A DNA stretch of 10,000 nucleotides from positions 20,001 through 30,000 of the forward strand of contig JAXCGZ010021034.1 in the NCBI GenBank assembly GCA_037179515.1, read 5' to 3'. This document shows, one piece after another, positions 1 to 9,722 of this stretch. The notes under the pieces are model-generated. The model did no database searches. It worked only from the letters and a program-made list of their open reading frames with translations, and was not told the DNA's origin. How positions within the stretch are numbered: the stretch's first letter is position 1; each line of letters starts with the position of its first letter. A program made the position numbers and the translations under genes. The stretch is from Halocaridina rubra. Lineage: Eukaryota; Arthropoda; Malacostraca; Decapoda; Atyidae.

Positions 1-940
1 TTTCTTCTACTCTCAACTCCGATTTGCAGAGAGTATCTGATTGGGGCACTCAAAATTTAGTTAAATTTAATGCCTCCAAGGCACAGTTCTGGTTTTCTCT
101 TTATCTTCTTCTCCTCCTGATAACCCTATTGTCTTTGAAACTAAATAAATTTACCCGCTTAATTCTATCATCATATTAGGAATCCATATAGCCTCTAACT
201 TGTCTTGGAGGAATCACATAATCCAATTTTCTAAATCTTCATCCAAAAAATTGGGGTTATTGTTTCATTTTCGTCATTACTTTTCCTCTTTACAGTTACT
301 TAAAATTCATAAAGGTCTCATCCGTCCCTGCTTAGAGTATTGTTCACACATCTGGGGTGCTTCTTCTTATACTTATCTCCTTGATAGGGTTGAATCTAAG
401 GCAGTCAGACTCATTAATGATCCTTCTCTTATTTCTAATATGGATTCTCTCTCTCTTCGTTGTAAGGTATCTTCCCTTTCTCTTTTCTGTCGCTACTACT
501 TCCATCGCTGCTCTGATAAGTTGGCGAGTTGCATCCCTCCCCTACTGCCGAGGCTGCGTAACACTCGCCAAGCGGCCTCATCTCACAGGTACTGTGTGGA
601 GATTTGTAGCTCGCGGATTGGTCGGTGCAGCAACTTCTTCTTCCCATCTACCTCCAGGCTCTGTAACTCTCTTCATCCTTCTGTCTTTCCTAATTCTTAT
701 GACCTATCATCCTTCAAAATACAGATCTATCGTCATCTCAGGGCCTAGTCCTCCATATCTCTGGGTCCTCTGTACTTTGGCTATTTTTTCTGTCTGTCTT
801 TTTCCTTTGTGTGACATTACCTCATCTCTGCCTTGTCCTTAACCTTTTTCTTTTCCTTTATCTTGGTATTTTCTAGTGACTGGGCCTTTATTGATGAGTG
901 TAGTTTCTGCCCGTCCCGGTGTCACACTCATAAAAAAAAA
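1..940 (+). mobile_element. Non-LTR retrotransposon family 1, 3' fragment ending in poly-A
   Basis: This is the 3' end of a LINE running off the left edge of the window. It contains the RT C-terminal remnant, then a pyrimidine-rich 3' UTR at about 749-931, then a run of nine A at 932-940. The abrupt change to unrelated sequence after the A-run marks the 3' end of the insertion. No target-site duplication can be tested because the 5' end lies outside the window. The protein resembles RTs that arthropod annotations label as mobile element jockey; the exact clade is uncertain. Confidence 0.75.
3..748 (+). pseudogene. LINE family 1 reverse transcriptase, C-terminal remnant (broken)
   Basis: The frame at 3-90 reads a post-catalytic RT segment (SDLQRVSDWGTQNLVKFNAS), the stretch that normally follows the [FY]ADD box. 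Continuity is then lost by a frameshift at about 90-104. The next frame carries a TAA at 146-148 and then stays open to the stop at 746-748. That part includes LLKIHKGLIRPCLEYCSHIWG and DRVESKAVRLIND, typical of the thumb and C-terminal region of Jockey/CR1-type LINE proteins. It ends with a LCNSLHPSVFP-like segment and SSFKIQIYRHL, a common LINE C-terminus. The catalytic motifs would lie upstream of the window. With one frameshift and one nonsense codon it is a dead copy. RT identity is secure; clade assignment is not. Confidence 0.8.
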
Positions 941-1529
941 TATGGTTACAATGTGTTTACTCCAACCATTCCTGTTAACAGGCATGATACTGTTACAGTA
1001 ATGAGTTCATTAATTATATGAAGAAAGCATTGTATTGTTAACAGCATTTTGCAATAGTGATCTGGAAGAAATTAGAATGGTAATAACATTCGCATTGCTT
1101 CCTCATATTTTAGGCAGTGGTTTTATTTAAAAACTTGTTCATTTATTCTGAATTCCTTCCTATGTAAATATGAGATCGCTGTATCTCACTAGCCACCTGA
1201 AGACAAGTGTTGGGATTGGCTCATATATTGTGCCTGGATGCCATTTCCAACACCAATACTCTTTCTCGAACTGAGCTTGGAACCTGCACCGAGTTAAGCT
1301 GACTTGCTCCCACAAGCTAGCTCAATGTTTTAGAGTGTAATTCATACTTACAATCTTCCAACTAGTTTTCGATTTATGTATATATTCTCTCTTTTGTCAT
1401 TTCAAAACCAGGCTGTCTGTGTGAGTACTCTCTTGGTAGTCTTGTGCTCGAAGCTTCTAGTCTTGACACTGTCGGTGTGATTATTTTAAATAATTGTCTG
1501 GAGTTTTTTGTAAGGTTTTATGTAGATTA
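941..1529. other. Gene-free stretch between two LINE fragments
   Basis: No coding frame of note, no tRNA or rRNA, and no transposon terminus is recognised in these roughly 590 bases. Small visible structures are a perfect 12-bp palindrome CCTGTTAACAGG at 971-982, the arms ACTGT/ACAGT around one base at 989-999, and TGAGAT/ATCTCA around six bases at 1171-1188. A frame of about 34 codons at roughly 1192-1296 is open but too short to support. The stretch 1150-1350 is less AT-rich than its surroundings and could be an unrecognised repeat. Confidence 0.5.
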
Positions 1530-1532
1530 TGA

Positions 1533-2582
1533 ATGCTGAACATTGACCCAAGCTGGTTCGAGAACTATTTAAAAAACCGCTACCAGTCAGTCAGAATAAA
1601 AGATGTAGTCTCAAGTCGCAAGAAGGTATTGTTTGGGGTCCCTCAGGGATCGATCCTAGGACCTATACTTTTTCTAATATATGTAAACGATCTAGTAAAA
1701 TATTTACCTAACTGTTATGTCATTCAATATGCTGACGATACTCAAATCTTAATTGAAGGAGAAATTAATGATTTAGAAAATATTATTCGTAGAGCAGAAG
1801 AAATTTTGTATATGGCTAAACGTTACTTTCTAAAAAATGGTCTGTTACTTAATGAAACTAAAACCCAATCTATTCTTATCGGATCCAGACAATTATTATC
1901 AGAAGTTGATGACAATCTTCATATAAATTTTAACGGTAATATCATTAAGCCAATGAACTCGGTAAAGAACCTAGGTGTCTATTTTGACCGTTACATGAAT
2001 TTGGAAATGCATATAGATGAAATTTATAAAAAAGTAATGGGTACTCTAATATATCTACATAGGGTAAAAGACTCATTTGAAACATCAACTCGTATAATAA
2101 TTGTCCAGTCCTTAGCTATGAGTTTAATTAATTACTGTCTCAAAGTTTGGGGATGTACAAATAGGACTCAATTACAAAGAATACAAAAGTTACAAAACTT
2201 TGCAGCACGAGTGGCTGTTGGCAATGTAAGAAAATACGAGCACATCTCTCCTGTTTTAAAAGATCTAGAATGGATAAAGATTAGAGATAAATATGTTTTT
2301 GATATATGTACCTTTGTTTTTAATATACTAAGAAACAATATTCCTGATTGCTTGTATAATTTTTCTACAGTAAACTCAGTTACCGGGTTAACTACCCGTC
2401 AAGGGGAAGATTTATTAGTACGAAGGTCTAAAACTGATATTGGCTCAAGAGATATAAACATTCGTGGACCTCATTTATATAATCAGCTTCCCAGAGAACT
2501 AAAAAATGCTGGTTCAGTGAATACTTTTAAATATAATCTTAAGAAGTTACTCTTAAAGGAAGATTTTACTTGTAAATTTTAA
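1533..2582 (+). pseudogene. LINE family 2 reverse transcriptase, C-terminal two-thirds of RT plus C-terminal region (open, 349 aa)
   Basis: This is an RNA-directed DNA polymerase fragment. Visible in order: DPSWFENYLKNR before motif B; motif B FGVPQGSILGPILF from 1632; the catalytic box YADDTQ (YADD at 1728-1739); NGLLLNETKTQ of motif D; KNLGVYFDRYM of the thumb; then LINYCLKVWG and RIQKLQNFAARVAVGNVRKY of the LINE C-terminal region. The N-terminal fingers and motif A, with its first catalytic aspartate, are missing because of 5' truncation, so the product could not polymerise DNA. The remaining 349 codons are free of stops and frameshifts, suggesting a fairly young insertion. The ATG at 1533 is incidental: it follows a stop and lies at the truncation point. 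The protein is similar along its length to the family 4 copies, roughly half identical by eye. Confidence 0.85.
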
Positions 2583-2619
2583 TAGTACACCCATATTTGA
2601 ATACCCAATGTATGTTGGA

Positions 2620-2625
2620 AATAAA
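2620..2625 (+). promoter_or_regulatory. AATAAA polyadenylation-type signal of LINE family 2
   Basis: AATAAA lies within TGGAAATAAA, 38 bases after the RT stop codon and three bases before the (TTA)n tail. The same ten bases end the body of family 4, so the motif belongs to the shared 3' end of these LINEs. Confidence 0.6.
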
Positions 2626-2628
2626 GTC

Positions 2629-3671
<1,043 letters not shown>

Positions 3672-3695
3672 GTATAAAATGGAACCGATGAGGAG

Positions 3696-3728
3696 ACGGG
3701 AAGATACGAGCTTTGAGCTCTTTCCCGT
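3696..3728 (+). other. 3' UTR hairpin of the CR1-like LINE
   Basis: ACGGGAA (3696-3702) pairs with TTCCCGT (3722-3728). Inside it GAGCT (3708-3712) pairs with AGCTC (3716-3720) across a TTG loop, leaving an asymmetric internal loop of GATAC against T. It lies 25 bases after the RT stop. A stem-loop near the 3' end is known in several LINE clades as the recognition site for the element's own RT; that role is inferred here. Confidence 0.7.
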
Positions 3729-3731
3729 AAA

Positions 3732-3777
3732 CACAATCAGGTAATCACAATTAGGTAATCACACACACACACACACA
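3732..3777 (+). repeat. Two 14-bp terminal repeats followed by (CA)9
   Basis: CACAATCAGGTAAT (3732-3745) and CACAATTAGGTAAT (3746-3759) are direct repeats differing at one base, followed by nine CA units at 3760-3777. Short tandem repeats at the 3' terminus are characteristic of CR1-type LINEs. The CA run may be a continuation of the terminal repeat or part of the target site. Confidence 0.85.
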
Positions 3778-3778
3778 A

Positions 3779-6109
3779 TATCGTCCGAATAGATATGATA
3801 TGACTCTCCGAGAACGTTATAAAACAGAAAAGAAACGTGTCAGATCTCTCATCAGTGTAAGTAAAAAAGACTTTTACAAAAAACAATTTAATGACTCTAG
3901 ACATGATACAGCAGCAACATGGAAAGTGATAAGAAACATGATACCAAATGAAAAGAGTACCTCAGAAAGTTATGAAAATATTAGGAGTTGAAAGACAAAG
4001 CAGAAAACTTTAATAACTATTTTGCTAACGTTGGCAAAAATACATATGAAAAAACTCAAGAAAACATCAACTCAGTGAATATGAGTAATTGCTTAAATGA
4101 CAATTCTTCCAATGTAAACACAAGAGAGTACGTCAAGATAAATCCTATCGATTGTGCTACCCTATTTCTTACCATAAAGAGCCTAAGAAACTCTGGCTCT
4201 TATGGTTCAGATGGTATACCATTTCAGTTCATCAAAGATGCTCTACCCATGATTGCATCCTATATTCTAACTATTATGAACACTTCCATTGTTACTAAAA
4301 AGTTTCCTGACTCTTGGAAAATATAACATGTAATACCTCTGCATAAAAAGGGGGACAGAGAAGATGTGACAAACTATCGTCCCATTTCCCTGCTACCCAT
4401 TTTCTCTAAAATATTAGAAAAAATTGTTGCATGCCAACTTATGTCATATTTAGAATCAAATAGACTATTAAGTATTAACCAACATGGTTTCAGACCGAAA
4501 CTTTCGACGGAAACTGCACTGCTTAAAGTTACAAATAGTATATATAATAACATAGATATGAAAAAAATATCTATGCTTGTATTATTAGACTTATCAAAAG
4601 CCTTCGACATTGTAAACCATGAAATTCTTTTAAGTAAATGTATTAACTTAAATACTGATCCAAGCTGGTTTAGCGAGTATCTATCTAATCGTAAACAGTC
4701 CATACGTCTTAACAACATTATCTCTGTGCCAATAAATGTATCATTTGGTGTTCCACAGGGATCAGTACTTGGTCCTATCCTCTTCTCCATTTATGCAAAT
4801 GATCTATCTTCTTTCATTTCTGACAGTCTAGTTGTACAATATGCAGATGACACTCAACTACTCCTTAGTGGTGATATTAATAATTTCCCAGAGCTAACTT
4901 TAAGAGCAGAAAACACTCTGTCAAAAATTAAAACCTATTTCCAAGAAATTGGGCTGTTAATTAACGAAAGTAAAGCACAGTGAATATTTATTGGTTCAAG
5001 GTTCCACATAGCACAAATTCCAGAAAACACAACAATTAATTTTTGCGACAATATTATCACACCTAGCAAAACAGCCCAAACCTAGGAATTCACTTTGATA
5101 ACCACATGTTGTTTGATTCCCACATAGATAAAGTATGCAAAAAAGTTACAGGAACATTAATGTACTTATCACGTATAAAAGACAATTTTGAGACTACCAC
5201 TCGAATAACTGTTGTTGAATCTCTAGCCCTAAGTCACATTAATTACTGCACAACTGTTTGGGGAGCTACCACTAAGACTCAGATAAACAGAATACAGAAG
5301 CTTATTAATTTTGCAGCTCGAGTTGCCCTGGGAGGAATAAGAAAATATGACCACATCACACCAGCTCACAATAAATTTGGGTGGCTGCGGGCAGAAAATA
5401 AGGTCGCTTATGCTATCTATGTTTTTGTATTCAAAATTTTGGACTATCATTATCCTAGCTATCCTAGCAAAACAGTCCAAACCTAGGAATTCACTTTGAT
5501 AACCACATGTTGTTTGATTCCCACATAGATAAAGTATGCAAAAAGGTTACAGGAACATTAATGTATTTATCACGTATAAAAGACAATTTTGAGACTACCA
5601 CTCGAATAACTGTTGTTGAATCTCTAGCCCTAAGTCACATTAATTACTGCACAACTGTTTGGGGAGCTACCACTAAGACTCAGATAAACAGAATACAGAA
5701 GCTTATTAATTTTGCAGCTCGAGTTGCCCTGGGAGGAATAAGAAAATATGACCACATCACACCAGCTCACAATAAACTTGGGTGGCTGCGGGCAGAAAAT
5801 AAGGTCGCTTATGCTATTTATGTTTTTGTATTCAAAATTTTGGACTATCATTATCCTAGCTAGCTATTTGATTTAAAAACAGTCAGGGATATAAGGGGAA
5901 CCAACACAAGACAGAGCAGTGAGCTCTTTATTCACAGAACAAACACAGAAGCAGGTTCAAAGATGATCACTATCAAAGGGCCAACACTCTGGAATGATAT
6001 TCCAGAGCATCTTAAAAATGCATCCTCCTTCACAGCTTTCAAAGGCAAACTATATAGTTTTCATTGGACAAATAGTTGCTGCTCATTAAGAACTAATTAT
6101 TCTCATTGA
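3779..6109 (+). pseudogene. LINE family 4 reverse transcriptase, multiply broken
   Basis: RT motifs in order: linker around DFYKKQFNDSRHDTAATWK (about 3866-3922); NYRPISLLP (4372-4398); QHGFRP (4480-4497); motif A LDLSKAFD with aspartates at 4588-4590 and 4606-4608; motif B FGVPQGSVLGP (4744-4776); catalytic YADD (4840-4851). Damage: a frameshift at about 3985; a TAA at 4324-4326 where the - strand copy has TCA; a TGA at 4981-4983 where that copy has TGC; a one-base deletion near 5075-5080; the tandem duplication of the thumb and C-terminal region; a TAG at 5861-5863 in place of TGG; and a late frameshift near 6055 altering the last residues, so that this frame stops at 6107-6109. All catalytic residues are recognisable, but the gene is clearly dead. 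Confidence 0.88.
5062..5860 (+). repeat. Tandem duplication, 401-bp unit, inside the family 4 RT
   Basis: Unit 1 (5062-5462) and unit 2 (from 5463) both start at CCTAGCAAAACAG, continue through the same 118-codon segment, and are offset by exactly 401 bases. I see only about five substitutions between them. The join carries a 9-bp direct repeat TATCCTAGC TATCCTAGC (around 5454-5471). Both units share the one-base deletion near their start, so that lesion predates the duplication. The - strand copy of the same element has a single unit. Confidence 0.92.
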
Positions 6110-6318
6110 AAGGAAACAAATATGGAAATGATGCCGATAATAACGATCCTGTATCTAGTGGCATGCTTACTACTTTATTCTTAACATTATTGTTAACATT
6201 TTAATTACAGCATTATTATTTTCTATGAAAGCTACATTTAATTTAACTATATGTCTAACCCTCTTGTTTATTAGTTTAATTACATGTCTACTTATAAGTT
6301 ACTATTAATGTTGAATAA

Positions 6319-6365
6319 CCATTGTACAAAATGGAAATAAATGTTTGTTTGTTTGTTTGTTTGTT
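6319..6365 (+). promoter_or_regulatory. 3' terminus of family 4: small stem-loop, AATAAA and (GTTT)n tail
   Basis: CCATT (6319-6323) and AATGG (6330-6334) can pair across a six-base loop. AATAAA follows at 6336-6341, then five GTTT units and a partial one at 6343-6365. The stem-loop and AATAAA are identical in the - strand copy, whose tail instead is an imperfect T-rich mix. The tail is therefore variable while the body end is fixed. Confidence 0.7.
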
Positions 6366-6767
6366 CGCTGTGGGAACCTTGTCAACATTAGCTCAACTTT
6401 CCATACATCACCTGCGCGATACAATCTATATTACTAGGAAAATACCTCAATGGACTTTCTTTCTTTGTCCATTTCTTTGTCTGACTAGTGCTCTTTTCCT
6501 CCTTGCAGAAAGGAGAAGTGGGAAGAGGAAGAATGAATGGAGGAAGGGGAGAAAGAATGAGAAGAGGAAATGGGATGAAGTAGGAAAAATGGATTTGGGA
6601 GAGGGAGGATTGTACAAAAAGGATTCAAGAGTACAGAAAGGAGGGAATAGGTATGAAGATGTATAAATAGAGATAGAGAGAGCAAGAATGGTTAGAGAGA
6701 GTGAACTGAAGAATAGGAAAAGGTTAGAGAATGAGGGAGAGGGGAGGAATTTAAAACCGGAAAGAGT
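6366..6767. other. Spacer between the inverted LINE copies, purine-rich on its right side
   Basis: No gene is supported. The first ~125 bases are mixed-composition DNA. From about 6508 to 6767 the + strand is strongly purine-rich (G/A), and its apparent coding frames are compositional artefacts. At 6481-6508 there is a good-looking splice acceptor layout: CTGAC (6481-6485), a pyrimidine tract, then CAG ending at 6508. No supported exon follows it. The purine-rich character resumes at 8514, on the other side of the - strand LINE. Confidence 0.6.
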
Positions 6768-8513
6768 CAAATCAAATAAAATAAAATCAAAACATTTATT
6801 TCCATTTTGTACAATGGTTATTCAACATTAATAGTAACTTATAAGTAGACATGTAATTAAACTAATAAATAAGAGGGTTAGACATATAGTTAAATTAAAT
6901 GTAGCTTTCATAGAATATAATAATGCTGTAATAAAATGTTAACAATAATGTTAATAATAAAGTAGTAAGTATGCCACTAGATACAGGATCGTTATTATCG
7001 GCATCATTTCCATATTTGTTTCCTTACAATGAGAATAATTAGTTCTTAATGAGCAGCAACTATTTGTCCAAAAGAAATCTATATGGTTTGCCTTTGAAAG
7101 CTGTGAAGGAGGATGCATTTTTAAGATTCTCTGGAATATTATTCCAGAGTGTTGGCCCTTTGATAGTGATCATCTTTGAACCTGCTTCTGTGTTTGTTCT
7201 GTGAATAAAGAGCTCACTGCTCTGTCTTGTGTTGGTTCCCCTTATATCCCTGACTGTTTTTAAATCAAATAGCCAGCTAGGATAATGATGGTCCAAAATT
7301 TTGAATACAAAAACATAAATAGCATAAGCGACCTTATTTTCTGCCCGCAGCCACCCAAGTTTATTCAGAGCTGGTGTGATGTGGTCATATTTTCTTATTC
7401 CTCCCAGGGCAACTCGAGCTGCAAAATTAATAAGCTTCTGTATTCTGTTTATCTGAGTCTTAGTGGTAGCTCCCCAAACAGTTGTGCAGTAATTAATGTG
7501 ACTTAGGGCTAGAGATTCAACAACAGTTATTCGAGTGGTAGTCTCAAAATTGTCTTTTATACGTGATAAGTACATTAATGTTCCTGTAACCTTTTTGCAT
7601 ACTTTATCTATATGGGAATCAAACAACATGTGGTTATCAAAGTGAATTCCTAGGTTTTTGACAGTTTTGCTAGGTGTGATAATATTGTCGCAAAAATTAA
7701 TTGTGTTTTCTGGAATTTGTGCTATGTGGAACCTTGAACCAATAAATATGCACTGTGTTTTACTTTCGTTAATTAACAGCCCAATTTCTTGGAAATAGGT
7801 TTTAATTTTTGACAGAGTGTTTTCTGCTCTTAAAGTTAGCTCTGGGAGGTTATTAATATCACCACTAAGGAATAGTTGAGTGTCATCTGCATATTGTACG
7901 ACTAGACAGTCAGAAATGAAAGAAGATAGATCATTTACGTAAATGGAGAAGAGGATAGGACCAAGTACTGATCCCTGTGGAACACCAAATGATACAATTT
8001 TTGGCACAGACATAATGTTGTTAAGACGTATGGACTGTTTACGATTAGATAGATACTCACTAAACCAGCTTGGATCAATATTTAAGTTAATACATTTACT
8101 TAAAAGAATTTCATGGTTTACACTGTCGAAGGCTTTTGATAAGTCTAGTAAAATTAGTAAAGATATTTTTTTTCATATCTATATTATTATATATACTATT
8201 CGTAACTTTAGGCAATGCAGTTTCCGTCGAGAGTTTTGGTCTGAAACCATGTTGGCTAATCGTTAGTAGTCTATTTGATTCTAAATATGACATAAGTTGG
8301 CATGCAACAATTTTTTCTAATATTTTAGAGAAAATGGGTAGCAGGGAAATGGGACGATAGTTTGTCACATCTTCTCTGTCCCCCTTTTTATGCAGAGGTA
8401 TTACATGTGATATTTTCCAAGAGTCAGGAAACTTTTTAGTAACAATGGAAGTTTTCATAATAGTTAGAATATAGGATGCAATCATGGGTAGAGCATCTTT
8501 GATGAACTGAAAT
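6768..8513 (-). mobile_element. Non-LTR retrotransposon family 4, - strand copy, 5'-truncated
   Basis: Read on the - strand, the copy starts at 8513, at the base equivalent to 4221 of the + copy. It continues without large rearrangement to the conserved 3' end at 6793, then an imperfect T-rich tail at 6768-6792. It lacks the 401-bp duplication, explaining its shorter length. Over the last ~480 bases I see about a dozen differences from the + copy, so the two are close relatives. Both ends abut purine-rich DNA, consistent with a simple insertion into that tract. Confidence 0.88.
7060..8513 (-). pseudogene. LINE family 4 reverse transcriptase, nearly intact C-terminal portion with one frameshift
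   Basis: Read from 8513 downwards: residues corresponding to FQFIKDALPMIASY, NYRPISLLP, QHGFRP; motif A LDLSKAFD (aspartates at 8143-8145 and 8125-8127); motif B FGVPQGS (7969-7989); catalytic YADD (7882-7893); GLLINESKTQ; KNLGIHFDNHM; INYCTTVWGA; RIQKLINFAARVALGGIRKY; and the C-terminus up to a stop at 7060-7062. The only break I find is one extra A in a poly-A run (eight at 8166-8173 as T on the + strand, against seven in the + copy), which shifts the frame just before motif A. The frame then stays open for about 365 codons. The 5' truncation removes the endonuclease and the first RT residues. An assembly error in the homopolymer is an alternative to a true frameshift. Confidence 0.88.
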
Positions 8514-8990
8514 AGAAGAGAGAGTAGAACTTAAAGAAGGAAAGGTAAGAAAAAAAATGATGAGAGGAGAGAGAGAAGGAGAAGTAGACGAGCGGGACGG
8601 GAAAGGAGAAGAAGGCGGAAGAGGAAGAAGATAATGAAAGGGTCGGTGAAAAACAAAACAAAACAGGGGGAATAGAGAAAAATTGGGAAAATATGGAATA
8701 ATTTTAAGACAAATCAAAATATCAAAAGAGAAAAAGAGGAGAGAACAGCTAGGAAAAAGGGAATAGGGAGAATTGAGGGAAGGAAATGGAAACGGATTTC
8801 GGGAGATGAGGAAAGGAGGACCTGAGAAAGGGCAGGGGAAGCAGAAGATAAAGACACACGGCAAAAGTGAATCACCGGAAGTAGGAGGAAGAGAACGAGG
8901 AATAAACAAGAGTCAAGAGAGTATGAGAGAGAAAGAAAAGAAAGACCAGGGAGGGGAGGGGGGAGAAGGAGGGATAAGAAGGAAGAGTTG
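8514..8990. other. Purine-rich (GA-rich) tract, non-coding
   Basis: The + strand is dominated by G and A for nearly 480 bases, with irregular GAGA, GGAG and AAGA clusters rather than a clean microsatellite. Long frames on both strands (Ser/Pro/Leu-rich on -, Glu/Arg/Lys-rich on +) simply reflect this composition and show no domain. Together with 6508-6767 it probably formed one purine-rich locus before the - strand LINE inserted. Confidence 0.7.
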
Positions 8991-9426
8991 ATGCCATTCA
9001 CGTGGTTGTAAGGAGTTGGTCTGACTCTTTTTGAAAATGTTCCTTACTTTGGTAACATTTATGAACCGAAAGCATTGCTTAATAAGAATTCAAGAGCTGA
9101 GGACATTCATGACCTCATCTTTCTTTTTATGTATTCATTTTGGGTATTCATTGTGTTGGCTGAGTTGTAGCAGGCATTAGGAGAAAACATCAACCACCAC
9201 TGTCTTATCACATTCTCGACATGATGTTCACTTTCTTTACCATGGAGAGACGTGGACTACAAGGTAGGTTCTTCGATGTTGTGAAAAGTTTGTAATTATA
9301 TTCGTATCATCATAAAAATCTGGGGTTTTACTTTGCATTTTATGCAAGAGTGTAGGGCAAGCTGTCCTCTAATCTCTTGCTCTCTAAGAAGACTTAGCAC
9401 TTATTACATCTCGTATATGTTCATGC
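8991..9426. other. Gene-free AT-rich stretch
   Basis: No supported gene, RNA or transposon terminus. The only notable local feature is TACCATGG at 9239-9245, a favourable start context opening a seven-codon frame (MERRGLQ). It runs directly into AAG|GTAGGT at 9261-9269, which resembles a splice donor. This could be a chance match. Confidence 0.45.
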
Positions 9427-9434
9427 CTATAAGT
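9427..9434 (+). repeat. Left target-site duplication CTATAAGT
   Basis: Perfect 8-bp match to 9723-9730, immediately outside the left end of the hAT-like element. It has the T at position 2 favoured in hAT target sites, but not the A at position 7. Confidence 0.65.
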
Positions 9435-9722
9435 TCCTAGTGGTTCGCAGGAAGTTTTTCAGGGATACTTAGATGGTTCACGAAAAAGTATTTTAAGCAA
9501 ATTTTTTTCTAAATTGCTTGTGATGTCGATGCTACTGCTTCATATAGTCATTATAATATAAATAATTATTATATCCATTGCAGTACCAATGTATACTGAA
9601 TTTTCTTACTCTTTTATAATTCCATATTCGGTGTTAGATGACTGAGAGTTCGGGTAGATGGTGTTATAGGTCGGGGGGACTTGCTCGGGGGGACTGTACG
9701 GGAAAAAGTTTGAGAATCCATG
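9435..9722. mobile_element. Small hAT-like non-autonomous DNA transposon, about 288 bp
   Basis: The right end reads AAAAAGTTTGAGAATCCATG (9703-9722), whose complement CATGGATTCTCAAACTTTTT closely matches the common hAT terminus CAGTGGTTCTCAAACTTTTT. The left end (from about 9435-9437) reads CTAGTGGTTCGCAGGAAG and then TTTTT, an imperfect inverted counterpart. The pair is flanked by a perfect 8-bp direct repeat CTATAAGT, the length hAT transposases produce. There is no transposase frame, so it would depend on an autonomous relative. The termini are diverged and two or three bases at the left junction are ambiguous. Confidence 0.65.

Larger units (their letters stand above)
3778..6365 (+). mobile_element. 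Non-LTR retrotransposon family 4, + strand copy, 5'-truncated, internally duplicated
   Basis: The copy begins directly after the CA tail of the CR1-like element, within the linker between the endonuclease (absent) and RT domains. It ends with a (GTTT)n tail at 6343-6365. It includes the complete RT region, C-terminal region and a 3' UTR of about 230 bases, inflated by a 401-bp tandem duplication. Its 3' portion is repeated in inverted orientation at 6768-8513. I see no target-site duplication: the CA-rich left flank does not match the sequence after the tail. Confidence 0.85.

Noticed and set aside
357..842. 161-codon + frame overlapping the family 1 RT
   Set aside because: It is an alternate frame of the real RT remnant; hydrophobic composition comes from the pyrimidine-rich DNA, and no domain is visible.
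833..1021. 62-codon + frame after the family 1 RT
   Set aside because: It spans the LINE 3' UTR, the A9 end and flanking DNA, so cannot be a single gene.
1150..1350. tRNA-derived SINE
   Set aside because: A weak A-box-like TGGCTAGTGAG and a GTTCGAGA occur on the - strand but in the wrong order for an internal Pol III promoter.
4374..4790. 138-codon - strand frame opposite the family 4 RT, with matching antisense frames at 5229-5480, 5630-5851, 7285-7506, 7943-8266 and 8136-8360
   Set aside because: All are antisense shadows of the LINE RT and recur wherever the element does.
3760..6390. Target-site duplication for the + family 4 copy
   Set aside because: The left flank is CA-rich and the sequence after the (GTTT)n tail (CGCTGTGGGAACC) does not match it.
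6447..6770. 107-codon - strand Ser/Phe/Pro-rich frame in the spacer, and a basic + frame at 6322-6666
   Set aside because: Low-complexity translation of purine-rich DNA; the + frame also begins inside the LINE 3' UTR and tail.
8436..9001. Overlapping Ser/Pro/Leu-rich - strand frames (157 and 95 codons) and an Arg/Glu/Gly-rich + frame
   Set aside because: Compositional artefacts of the GA-rich tract; no motif or plausible start.
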